Below are positions 30,740 to 42,905 of a DNA stretch of 64,000 nt, one piece after another. Where the stretch lies: NCBI GenBank assembly GCA_963675135.1, contig OY776122.1:86872472-86936471 (forward strand). Reading direction: 5' to 3'. Origin of the DNA: Galeopsis tetrahit (lineage: Eukaryota; Streptophyta; Magnoliopsida; Lamiales; Lamiaceae). The position numbers and the translations under genes were made by a program. The notes beneath the pieces were generated by a model. It had not been told where the DNA came from. It did no database searches and worked only from the letters and a program-made list of their open reading frames with translations. Each line of letters opens with the position of its first letter. Positions within the stretch are counted from its first letter, which is position 1.

Positions 30740-33700
30740 GATTTTATTTTATTAATTGGAGTGAGAGAGGATGTGCATGAATTCATGTCAATTTGCTTTT
30801 GATTATGATTTCCTTTTCAATTAGTAGTTAATCTTGTGTTTTAGTGTCTTTAGTTAATGACGTTATTTCATATATTTGGCTTATGTTGATTATTACAGAA
30901 TACGAGATGAAATCGTAAATGAAATAGTAAATCTAAGACCAAGAAAAAAAATGAAGTTTTTGTTTGTATTTACTGTATATTATGGAGTTTTTTTTTTTTT
31001 TTTTAATTTTGGTTATTTTTTACATTTTTCTTAGTTTGAAAAAAAAAAAAAAAAAACTATGTACATCTATTTCTATTTCATTCATTTCTTGATCAGTTAG
31101 GTCAAAACATTTGAGACTTGTAGTGTTGCCATTCCTAGATTTTGCTAATGTGGCAAGGTTCGGTCACACACGACTAATTGAGAATGATTAAATTGTCGTT
31201 TAGCGAAGTAGACATATTTATAAATACCGTTTTTCTTTAGTGAAAGTTGGTAAGAAAAAATATCACTACGTATTATCTTGAACGCATGATTTTTTTTTTT
31301 TGGACATTTGAGTCCCTTACAGCCCCGTCAAAATATCTCTAATTCTATCGAAGATCCTTTAGGTTGTCGATCGTTGAATTGATCGACAAGTAGATCTATT
31401 TCCATGTTTGAATACGACGATAGTGAAATCAATCTTGCTTCGATAGCCGCTATACCCTTCAACAAATAGACGCACTTTGTTCAACTTCACAGTGTTCGGA
31501 ATTGAACGACAATTCGTACGAGATGAAAATCCCAATACAATAATGATTTTTAAATGAAAAAGACCGGTGATAGAGATGAACGGAAGATCCTTTCACGATG
31601 TTTTAGGTTCGGCGACGTGTGTGATTCAAAATGATCGTCTCAATTCATTTCTTTCCTCGATTAGACGCCGTATTATTTTCTTGGTAAGTTTTATCAAATT
31701 AATGTGTCTAATAATATTTAAATTTTATATTGTTCAAATTAGAAGAAATATTTTCATTAAACGATTTTGCTTCTTTCGATAATGGAAGAAAAGAATTAGT
31801 TGCCTTTGTTCAATTTCAATTAATGGAAAATACCAGAAAATTTCAATTAAAACAAAATCTGTCCCTCATATTTCCACTTTTTTATTTTAGAAAATTTTCA
31901 TGATTATAACGAGCATCCTGCGTGAATTAAAGTACATCAATCCCACAAATATTTAATTTATTTTTCTTTTAGAAATCTATCCCACATATTTCCACTTTTT
32001 CCTCACCTCCTGCGTGAATTAAAGTAAATCAATGAGGAGAAGAGTCTAAATTTAGATTTTCCAAAATAAAATCCCTAAATAATTGTACTGGCTAATTTAT
32101 TTAAATACAGTGAATTAGGAAATGAATCTAATATTTTGAAATCTTTAAAATATAAGCGGGTAGAAATAATTAACAACAAATGTGTTTATTCATTGCTAGT
32201 TGGATTGACTAAATGAATTATATTCTTTATTACAATCATAACAACAACACAAATATTTTTTGAATTTTAGAATTTCAATCTAGCTTTAATGGATTATGCT
32301 TCAAATATCTTTATTTGATTATACTTCAAACATATATATACATTAATTATACAATAATAATGCGACTACATATGTTTTAAAAAATAACCCTAGGTAATAC
32401 TTTCAAATTAATTTAATTTTATGAAGATGAAAAGTTTAAAAGATGTTTTATGTGAGTCTATTTTATATAACATAACTTTCATTTTAATATTTAGATGATG
32501 CATTCAATTAAAATATTCAATTAAAATATGATAAAGTAAATGTCTCATTTAAGAGACTGTTTTTGTCAAATTTTATTATATATGTAGATTTTGTTGGAAG
32601 TGGTTGACCGACACCATAAATTTTGGATTGGAGGGCTCGATTTGAATTACGGTAAATAAAAAATAATATTATAAAAATTTATACCTACAAACAAAAATTT
32701 ATTATAAAATTTTCAATAAACCTCATTTTATTAATTTTAATTTAACGACTTTTGTTATGTTTCAAAGAAAATTAATTTTAACTGTTTCAACTCATAATAA
32801 GTGGAACGGTGTTAAAATTTAACGTACATTCTCGTTGAGACATTAGTCAACAAATGTAGAAATTAAAATATACCCCACTATTCCGTGATGACTTGCAAAA
32901 TGAGTGACAATTTTAAAAATAAATAATGTAGGGGAGTATATTTTTGGGTGATTTAGTGAGATTTAAATGTAATTTAGTGAGATGTATGAAAGAATGTGAA
33001 TTCAAAATGAGTGACAATTTTGAAAATAAAATAATGTAGTAAGAGTATTAATTTTGTAGATTATTTATGTATTATAAGTGTACAAAAAATCTTGAGACGT
33101 CTCGATAAAAAAATATATGAATAATCACGAGACGGAATAAACATATATATATATAAAAAAAAAATCAGTGGGGCCCATGACCCTACATGGGTCCGTCACT
33201 GGTGTGGGGTGTATGATTAAAGGTGATGATGTGCATGAACTTTTATGCCATTTTTCCTTTTCAAGAAAAAAATGTGAGGTTTTTGCTTGTACTAATCATA
33301 TAACGTGGTTACAATCAGCATAAAAACTAAAGATAAGACTTTTTGGCTTTTAGAACTTCATTTTAATGGAAAAAAAAGTCATTAAATTGCGTACATGAAT
33401 ACATGCATGTATTACGAGAAAAATGAGACTACAAATGCTTTTAAAAAATTATAACAAAAAATATTTATTTTTTAACTTATTTGTACGAAAATTTAACTAC
33501 TTTTGGTGGCACTTGTGATTTTCTTTTACAAAAACGAAAAGCTAATTATACAATTTTTGTTGAAGGGTGGTATGGAATTGCATGGTTAAATACTTAAATA
33601 TGATGTGCATGAATTTATGTCAACTTGTTTTTCAAGAAATGTGAGATTTTATTTGACCCACTGTATTAAGTGTATTAAGGTTACAGTCTATCATATATTT

Positions 33701-34059
33701 TGTAGAGTAAATTAGTCCAAGATAGATTAATTATTGGGCTCAAGATATATTCTCAATCGAGATCCTATAATTTTTACCCAACAAGTAAAAATACACTGAA
33801 TTGTGTACATATCAAAAAGACCAAAAGATACACTGTTTAAAATTCAATTTGAATCAATTGAGATATTCAGATTTCAGACCTGGTCATATATATATATATA
33901 TTTCTAACATATCTACAAGACTGAAGTAGAATCATAGATTAACAGTCACGGTTGATAGAGTGAATAAGATTCTATGAAATCCTTTAAATGTTGAATAATT
34001 AATGAAAGAGTTTGCATATAGTATATATTTACAAAGAAGAAATGGGCATAAAGTGAGTT
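30740..34059. other. long intergenic region, no gene recognised
   Basis: AT-rich. Contains facing T- and A-runs (about 30988-31057), a less AT-rich island at about 31310-31680 with no convincing frame, and a degenerate MITE (32875-33140). Two segments at about 33226 and 33598 resemble the promoter region of the MBD-like gene (GATGTGCATGAA.TT.TGTCAA). Confidence 0.5.
32875..33140. mobile_element. degenerate Stowaway-like MITE
   Basis: CACTATTCCGTGATGACTTGC at the left and an inverted ATAATCACGAGACGGAATAA at the right resemble the CCGTTCCGTGATTATTTGC end of the MITE at 18882. Boundaries are approximate and no clean TA duplication was fixed. Confidence 0.4.
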
Positions 34060-37000
34060 CTAAAGCAAGGTGGGAAACTTGGCATCAAGAAAATCTCTCA
34101 AGATTTTTGCAGCTTTCTGACCTCCCATCAATTCTGCTAGTTTCTCTACTGGAAGTAGGGCAACTTCTGCAAGATTTGTACATTGCTCCATAATCATCCG
34201 GTAGTTGGAATCGGTAACCCCTGGGAGTCGTCGAAGCAATTCAACTGCTGATGTGTTGAAGTTTTCAGTCCTGATAACCAAATTAAATTTGTTGGTTGTC
34301 ATAGCAATTTTGATGTTAGTTACGATTGACTGACTACACTACTATCCTATCTAAGGCTCCTCAGAGGCTATCTATTATTTAAAGGGAAAATTGTAACATA
34401 TGTCATCCAAATATAACTATATTATGAAAATGCTCCGTAACTAGGGCTGAAAATCAAACCAAGCTATTCGATACTCGATTCGAGATCGTTCGGTAAAAGC
34501 TCGTTTGAACTCGGTTCGACATAGATATCAAACAAGCTTGAACATATATTTACGTTCGGTATGGTCCAAAGCTCGGCTCGAGCTCGATAAGTAAAAAAAG
34601 ATAAATTTAGTGTAAAAATGTCAAACTACTCGAGCTCGGCTCGTGTTCGGCTCGAATAAAGCTCGTTCAAGCTCGGCTCGTTTAGTTATCAAACAAGCTC
34701 AAACACTAATTTCAAAGCTCGATAATATTTCAAACAAGCTTGAACAGCATCGCGTTCGGCTCGGCTCGACTCATTTACAGCCCTATCCGTAACTTTGTAA
34801 CTTTAATTTTTTTGATAAAACTGCCCCATAACTTGGAGAGGCTAACGTGGCAATTTCAGGCAAAAAAAAAAACTTGACAAAAATGCCCAATAACTTGATC
34901 AATCAGGAAATGAGAATTTTTACCAACCTTTTTTAAGTTACAGTACATTTTCGTATAATTCAAAGTTACAGGGTAATTACATAATATCATCAAGTTATGG
35001 GGCATTTTTTTCAATATACCGATATTTAAATTCTTTAATAGCAATGAAAACACAATAATATTACCTAACATCATCTTCGATTACGCCATCCTCTGATGGG
35101 ACACCGATTCTAATTGCCTTGGCCTCATCTGGTTCATCTTGGTTAGCTTTAAGCACAGCAAAAATTTCAGCAGTAGCATGCAAACTCCTAGACCACACAA
35201 GACGAAGACGAGGAAAATGGAGAGCAAGCAACGACAATTTGGATATAATGCTATTCGGTGTAACATCATCTCCAATCTCACTTGCAGACTGCATGAAAGA
35301 ACCACTTGTTTTGTTAAACAAAATTAATAAGTACTTCCAAGTGATGAAAGTAGGGAATATTGGGAAAAACGCCCTGCAACCTTGATGATATTATGAAAAA
35401 GCTCTGTAGCATTTGAATTTTATGAAAAATGCCCAGTACCTTTAAATTACTTGATAAAACTGCTCAGCAACTGGCTGTTCCCAGTTCTCAACCGGGATGA
35501 AGCTGATGTGGCAATTTAAGAATAAGCCACGTCAGGCAAAAAAAACTTGGCAAAATGCCCAATAACTTGATACAACTGGACAATGGGCATATCTACCAAC
35601 TTTTTTAAAAGGTGTTTCATATAATTAAAAAATTACAGGGTATTTTCATAATATCATCAACGTTACAGGGCATATTTCAATTTACCCTTAGTATTACGAA
35701 CCTGAAATGAGAAGCTTTTATCTTGTGAAAACTCGATCAGGAGAACAGGTATTCGGTAATAACGTGACATCATTTCCACCTGGGTATAAAGACGACCTGA
35801 TGAAAAACTGCCAAAAAGATCTTGAATACTCTTACGCTCAACACATATCGATGGGGATAGAATGTAATCTCCTACTTCCAAAGTCACTGGTATAATGCGC
35901 ATGCCTTTCTGGTGGAGAACATTAGGCAGGCTGCTCATAAATTCCCTCATGTCCACTATGATCTAGAAGAAATATAGAATGTTATGAATTTGTACTTAAA
36001 TGAAGTGAGAAAAGCTTAAGTACTCACTTACCTGCATTTGTTTTTCTGTTTCCTTTCTTCCACCAGCTTTCCTGGTAATCAAGTTTTGGGCAGCAACTGA
36101 TTGCGGGTCCTGAGAAGAATTCACACCTAGAAACTGCTCGTCCTGGAATTATTATCCAAGAAATCACAAATCAAATGTGAAGGCCAATAAGTATATCTTA
36201 GAGAAGAATATAATACATAAAACTTTTATATTTCAAAAGAACGAATTAAGATGCACGTGTTGGTTATACAAAAGACAGATTTATATAAAATGATATAATT
36301 CAAATTCTTCTTGCCATCTATCAATGGACAAAGAAATATTTAAGTTAAAAGTCCATTAAAGCTTCTTCCTAGTCAAAAGGTACTTTTGATGGATAATTTC
36401 TTAGTCATGGGGTCACATTCTTGAAGTAATGTACTCCTAATAATTTATGTTCATTTTCTAATAGGGGTGAGAGTTGGTATTTGGATTGAGATAGATTGGA
36501 TTGGGGAGGGCCAATTCAAATCCGGATTGGCCAATCCCAAACCAAACACGGCCTTAGGGACTCAGGAGAGGTTGCAAGGCATGGTTGCCAACTCATTATT
36601 CATTCTCACGAGCAAGTGATTTAAGTCTCAGAGAAAACATATATATATATCTCAATTATAGTAAGTGGTGTGCATGCAAATCTCCTGGCCACCATTTGCA
36701 CTGCTATCTGACTGCCCAAATGTAGGGAAAAAATAAAATGGGAGGTAAAGGAAATGAAAGATTGAAATCTGACAGCAGATAAAAACATTCAACAAAACAT
36801 AAAAAGGTTTAATTCATTGACGTACGAGAGCAAATTAAAATGTGCAGAATAGCAAACCTGACCAACTGGTATCATCATGAGAGATTTCTGCCTGATCAGG
36901 GACTCGAATGCTCCGTTCTCTCTACGCACACTTGCCTCATATTTCTGAACCTCGGTAGAATCTTCATAGAATAGAAAGTAAACTCTCAACCTCTTTGACG

Positions 37001-40000
37001 GATTTTCAGATTTGTAGACCTCAATTTCTCTGACAAAAGCAATATCAGGGTGGTAAACTATTATGACAGATGGCTGTAAAAAATCAAGTATATTCTGATC
37101 ACTCTCCAAGGCATGGAAATGAACTGATTGGAGATTGCAGGTATTTTCTGGTCCTTGATCATGCTTCCGGAGGATTGTACTATCCAAGTACTCACCGGTA
37201 GGGGCATTTTGGTCATTTACTTTGTCATCATATTTTGAGGTTGTGGTCTTAGGTTGAATATTAGTTCCAAATTCAGGATCAGATTTACCGATCATTGGTT
37301 TTTTCTTCTTTCTTTCATCTTTCCTTCCTTCACTGTGTTCTTCACTGGGCCCACCATCTTTATTATCTGTATCTCTTTTTGCTAGTTTACTTATTTCATT
37401 TGCTGCAGCCAGCAATGCATCGTTTTCGTGCTTGCTTATGCTATTAACTTCAGCTTTTTGTCCAGAAACAGAGGGAATAACTCCATCGAGAATCCCAAAA
37501 CCTTTAGGTGTTTTTTGTTTCTTTTTGTTAGATTTTGGTAAAGCCTGCAGCTCCACTTTACTTAGCAAATATTTTCCCCATTCCTCCCGCATTACCTTCA
37601 AAGAAAACAAATAAGAAAGGGTTTCTCTAATCAAATGTTTCACAATAACTTGTCTGATACAAATTAAGGAAACCAACCTAAAGCGCTATCCTGTGACGTT
37701 TTGGATCCTTAGTGCATGCTAAATAAAGCTAATAGGCTCAGAAAACAAAAAAACTTCACACATAAAGCTATGGCTACCCACTAGGTAGGGAGTTTTTTCC
37801 TGTTTTTTTTTTGAATGAGCATATATATTATCATCCTTAAAAGGACATGTACGGCAATCTTAAAGGTTTTTCACATTGAAGCCTATTGTAGATCTAATTC
37901 AGGGTAAGAGATACACAATCTCCTTCAAGTACAGTACAGTTACATTTTACAGTCCCAATCGAAAAGAAAAATATTGAACAAAAGATTTGGTTAAATCAAC
38001 TAGCTAGAGATTGAAGACACAGTAGCATAGTTTGAATGGAAGACAATAAAGAATAAACAACATCTCTGTGCCTTGAAGTCTCTTAACATCATGGCTTTAT
38101 GCTATAAAAGCTTGGTATAAACATAACAGAAAAAAATAGAGACCATGTTAAACCATAATCAACACGCTTATCCAAAAACTGAAAAGATGTTCCTAGTGGG
38201 ATTCAAATACTAAATCACCCCATAGACACACTATACAAGAGGCCATCTCCATTTAAAACCAAAGAGTAAAGACACAGTCTCAGTGATAAAATGTTTTTAA
38301 GATAACCACCATCTGACTCATAATCACATAGAAGACACATGCAAAACAGCATGAATTCTCTAGAATAATCTACAGTTTTCTCAACCATTACAAGATGGAA
38401 TATTTTCATTGACCATTCATTTCTAAATTATGTTTGAGATATCTAGTCCAGCGCTGTAAAGATCTAAAAGAATTGTTACATTTCTTAATTATAATTGAGC
38501 AAGCTACCAAGTCCAGCAACTACAATCTGAGGAAATCTCAAGAAAACCTTTTCTGGAAGAACTTATGAGCTTATGGGAAGGGTTCCCCAAACATAAATTC
38601 CACTATTATTTGATATTTCACAACTCACCAAATTATTTATAAGCTAAGGTTCTGGATCAGAGGGAGAAAGAGAGGTAAAAAAACACTAGCGATAAATAGT
38701 GTATATAAACCTTATGCTGGCCTTCCGTAATGCAATCTTGGAGCTGCATGCAAGAATGTTCATCCTTGCATGCCACAAGAATAATATCATTTGGATCTCC
38801 TTCACCTATTGACTTTTCTCCGTCCATTTCTTGTTTGTCTCTCTCCTCTTGTATCTCTTTGAGAGTATCCTGAAGTTAATAAGCCAATTATGAAAACAGG
38901 TGGATAAACATCAATGGAATGGCAAACTTCAGTTATCTACAACACCACGTCCCCCCCCCCCCCCCCCCCCAATTAAAAAAAATCAGTAAGAATTAGCACT
39001 TCAACCTAATCTATCAGGTCTAAATAATTCATATGAAATCCACCTGTAAAAAACTAATAATGAAGATTAACCAAAAGCTTGAGTTGGGATAACTTATCCA
39101 AATAATAAAATTTGAGGATTTGAATGATAAATAGAACTCACTCACTCACAAGAAACACCTTCCACTTTGGCGGTTTCTCCAGGATTTCCTCCAAAACTAA
39201 ACCATTATTTGCATCTGCTGAAGAATAAGCCCAATCAAGTAAATATAAGCACAAAAAAGGTGAAGTGCAAAATTGTTCAGTTGCAGAGCACTGGGTGGGA
39301 AAGACATAATATATCATCCACAATATTTTTTTATTAAAATGCTGAGTAATTTGTGACTAGTAACATGTGAAGATAATGAACTGAAGCTAGAAAAAGACAT
39401 TCACAGGTATGCACATATTACTTAAAGACAGAATTTACCATCTTCAGCCTTGTTCTGATCAACTACTTTTCTCTTCTTGGTGATCGCTGTCTTACTCAAT
39501 CCAATTGATTTCCCAGCATCTTTTCTACCAAAATGATAAACCCGCTTCTTTGCATACTCAAAAATCTTGTAACTAGATTCAGCGAAGACCCAAACGGATC
39601 GAAAACTCTCAGAGGCTCTAAGTGAATCCAGATACTTCAGGTAAGTCACTGCATCATACCTATTAAAAGATAAAGAAATGTAAGACTCAAAACCATTAAC
39701 CTTGTACATGAATACCTGTATTTCTTCAATTATATATTTATGTCAGTAAAGACCGAAAAAAAAAAAATCATCCAGGGACAGCCATACAACACATGATACT
39801 ATCTCACTGATGGTGAATTATACAAATGATAAACTTTAGATTTATGTATTTTGTCTTATCACTTACTAAGATGAGATCACATTGTTTCAAGAGATAGAGA
39901 AATCCAATAATTTTAAGGAGATTCTCAACTTGTCAAAATTACAAAATCAGTTGCGATTTAAGTAAAAACGCCCACTGCAAAACCACAATTTTCAAAAAGC

Positions 40001-41690
40001 GTGCATTTAGATTTGTAGAATACTGTTTGACCAAAATTTAGTAAATTTAGTTCAAAATCATAAACTTCAAGTTGTATTAAAAATAGCAATAAAATTTTTT
40101 TCAAAATGATAACTTTATCTAGGGTTTCTCTTAGACTCAAACCCATACCAGATGATAGAACTTCTACTCCCTACGCTGCCCTTATAAATAATTGTTTCAC
40201 CCGGGATTTATGCTAAATGAAGAACTCCCAAGTAAAATAGAAACAAGTGATTGGGTTGACTGACTCAAAAGCCAATAAAACTTCACTTCACAATAAAATA
40301 TGAACATTAACAATTAACAAGACATATAGAATAGAACTCCTTGTATATCAATCTCTACATAAGCTAACTTGCAGGAGTTTGACAACGAGAACTTGAATTT
40401 GTCGTCAATTCTACAACGAAGCAATCATTTATTAAGAATTCATTTCCACCTGAATGTTTGAACATCACATACAACCAAGAGATTTTAGCTTAAAATTAAC
40501 AGAAACAATTAGATATCTTCACATCAATAGACTGATTATTGTCATGGGGCAACAAAATATTGTGACTTCTAAAGCAGAGTTTAATATTACTGAAGTTTTA
40601 TGTTCTAACCTTACAATTGCTAACTAAAATTAAAAACACAGAGATAATAATCATAAAGTACCTTGCAAGATAATCCAACAACTTCCTCAGTGTCTTCAAA
40701 TCCGAAACCAGCTGTTTTGTCCTCTTCCCTAGTGTATGCCATATAGGATCCAACTGCCTCTTAATAATCTCATCAAATGACTTGAACAAGCCATTCTCCA
40801 CAGTCAAATCCTCCACATCAACCTTGTTAGTCTTCCTCATCTCCTTTAAACATGCATCCATCACTTCAATTACTGCTTTCTGAATCGCAATCATGTAAGG
40901 TGACATTGGGACACGAATGTCTATCACTTCTGGAGGGTCCCTTTCCAAATTCTGGGAAACATACACCTACACCCGCCCAATTTCTTTCTTAAATTGCCAT
41001 ATAAAAAGATTAGCAATGCATACGTTCAGTTTTGAAGCTGTAAATTCAATAGAAATGACACAGGCATAAATTGAACAATGAGGGCATTTCAAGGGCATCG
41101 GATCCAATATACATACTCTAATATCGTGAAGAACATAAGGTAGGGCATAGTATTACCTGAAATCTAGGCCATAGATGAAGTTTCCGGAGAAAAAGGCACT
41201 TGAGAGTCCGCTCAGCTTTAGCAAAGCCGGAGACCATGGCTTGAGGGCGGTCGGAGAAGGCTCGAACATAAAGAGAACGGTTGGAAGAGCGCAGAATCCG
41301 AACAATGAACGCCTCAGTTGAAGTATCAGAAAGGGAATGGGCATTGAGGAGTATAATTCCGGCGAGAGAAGTAGTGGGGAGTCGTTGAGTGAGCAAATCG
41401 ACGATGAGAATCCGAGCGGTGATGAAGACAATGGCGCCAGAGGTATAAAAGGAAAGGCGGTGGTGTGCAGGGAGATCGGCGGTGATTGAAGAAAACTGAG
41501 AGTTGACATCGATGGAGGCTTTCTGGGAAGGAGAGGCGTTGAGGATGAGAACGGAGCCCTGGGAAGAGTCGTGGAGGCTGAGGAGAGAAGATATTAGCTT
41601 GGGGAGACCGAGCCCCGCCGATAGGACTACAAGGCCGCCGCTAGGATCTTCCAGAAGGTCGCTGATAATGTGCTCGTGAAATTGTACCAT
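34060..41690 (-). CDS. UVH1: DNA repair endonuclease UVH1 (RAD1/XPF/ERCC4 homologue)
   Basis: Ten exons: 41690-41157, 40966-40662, 39659-39439, 39217-39150, 38869-38711, 37595-36858, 36142-36032, 35962-35702, 35288-35065, 34270-34060. The frame stays open across GT-AG junctions, giving about 943 residues, close to Arabidopsis UVH1 (about 956). The N-terminal half is the degenerate SF2 helicase-like region starting MVQFHEHIISDLLEDPSGGL. The ERCC4 nuclease follows, with GDYIL (743-747) and the catalytic ERKSIQD (754-760). The C-terminal tandem helix-hairpin-helix contains LLRRLPGVTDSNY and binds ERCC1/RAD10. The complex makes the 5' incision in nucleotide excision repair. The exon 4 acceptor is an ambiguous CAGCAG, adding or dropping one residue. 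It is head-to-head with the RPA43-like gene. Confidence 0.95.
34382..35020. repeat. intronic repeat copy A (UVH1 intron 9), interrupted by a hAT MITE
   Basis: Shares most of its length with copy B in intron 8: GATAAAACTGC, ACTTG.CAAAAATGCCCAATAACTTGAT and CATAATATCATCAA..TTA.GGGGCAT. It is split at 34441 by the hAT MITE. The ends (AGGGAAAATTG and the inverse of ATTGAAAAAAATGCCCC) look like weak terminal inverted repeats. Boundaries are approximate. Confidence 0.6.
34442..34785. mobile_element. hAT-type MITE in UVH1 intron 9 (344 bp)
   Basis: TAGGGCTGAAAATC at the left and the inverse of TAGGGCTGTAAATG at the right form terminal inverted repeats. A perfect 8-bp target duplication TCCGTAAC flanks it (34434-34441, 34786-34793), as expected of hAT. 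The interior is rich in GCTCGGCTCG-like motifs. Confidence 0.93.
35352..35688. repeat. intronic repeat copy B (UVH1 intron 8)
   Basis: An uninterrupted relative of copy A with imperfect inverted ends (AGGGAATATTGGGAAAAACG, and inverse AGGGTAAATTGAAATATGCC). Superfamily not assigned. Confidence 0.6.
38951..38970. repeat. 20-base C homopolymer in UVH1 intron 4 (G20 in the transcript)
   Basis: An uninterrupted run of C on the plus strand, so the UVH1 pre-mRNA carries G20 about 80 nt before exon 5. The exact length may be affected by assembly. Confidence 0.85.
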
Positions 41691-42125
41691 TATTACTACC
41701 CGATGTGGTGGCGGCGGCCGATTTTAGGGGAAGGGAAGCTTTGCTATAATGTGTGATTATGTAACTGTCACCCGATTGGGGATTTCAAAAACTCATTTTT
41801 ATACATGCGTCTCATAAGACTTGCGGGAAATAAATTTTCGTTAGTTTCCTGAATTTTTATAAGGCCGCAGAAATTACTTAATTAGACGTTCTCGAAAAAA
41901 GAAAAAGTTCCCCCAATTTCAATTTGTCATTCCCCAAATTGAAAAATGAAAACCCTAAATTGAAAAAAAAGGCCCTAGCCAGTAGCCGTCCGCCTCCGTC
42001 TACCTCCCCAGTCTGTCTCGCAGTGGCGTCGTAAAGGTGGCAGCGTGAAGCAGATTTCGGCGCGAAGCAGTGGCAGTCCAACTCTCCCACGTTACGGCGT
42101 GAAGGCGGAGTCTGCGTCGTCAAGG
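41691..42125. promoter_or_regulatory. shared divergent promoter of UVH1 and the RPA43-like gene
   Basis: UVH1 starts at 41690 on the minus strand. On the plus strand a probable untranslated first exon ends at about 42123 (CGTCAAG/GTAATTAG). The space between is only a few hundred bases, with a GC-richer stretch at about 41985-42120. A bidirectional promoter is inferred from geometry. Confidence 0.5.
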
Positions 42126-42905
42126 TAATTAGGGAAATTTATTAGGAAATTATGCAATTTAATTAAGTGTTAGACAGGTTGCTGCAACAATGTATTGCAA
42201 TTTCTCTTGCTTTTTGAGATACTGTATGATAACAAAGTAAAATTTGGAAATTAAGACTGAATGGACGTGCAAACTATGTGATATACGGTTTAGGTTGAAT
42301 TATCTATGGTTTACCTTTAAATTTTATGTTGACTGCGTAGTTCAAACTTCAATGTGTACTGTTGTTAATTGCGACTTTACTTGGTCCGTTAATAGCTTAT
42401 GTTATCTGTAACTGTAAAGAATATTGGGCTTTCTGGAAAGATTGCTGAGAACATGAAATTTGGCAAACTATTGTTTTGTCTTTTTTTTTTTTTGGAATTC
42501 TGACTATAATGGTCCATTGGCCTTTTATCTTTAAAAATTTTTTCAATGGGACTGACTATCCACAAATTTTTCTGTCAGATAGTGAAAGTTTCATGTATGT
42601 TATGTGTGTATTGCTACCTAGTTTCTGTAGTGTCAATTTGGTTTAGATCTGCTGTTATGCTTGATGTTTCATTGAAGGTATGCTTAATTGTGTGTTAGTG
42701 TAATGTATTTTATATTGTTCATGGATTAAATTTGATTTCCAATTTTTTTCAACTAAATAGATGAATGCCGAGTTATATGATTACAGAGTTTGTAAGATTG
42801 ATTTAGTTTTGCAGAGCTTTATCTTTCATTGACCTTGAAAAACGGCTCGAATCAAACACGATTAAAGATAGAAACAAGTTGGAAATTTCTGTTGATTGAA
42901 AATCA

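Noticed and set aside
31567..31782. 71-codon plus-strand open frame in a less AT-rich island
   Set aside because: No recognisable domain or splice support. The island remains unexplained but cannot be called a gene.
36470..36560. GGATTGGCCAATCC-type inverted sequence and ACACGGCC motif in UVH1 intron 6
   Set aside because: Suggestive of a MITE remnant, but no paired end or target duplication could be fixed.
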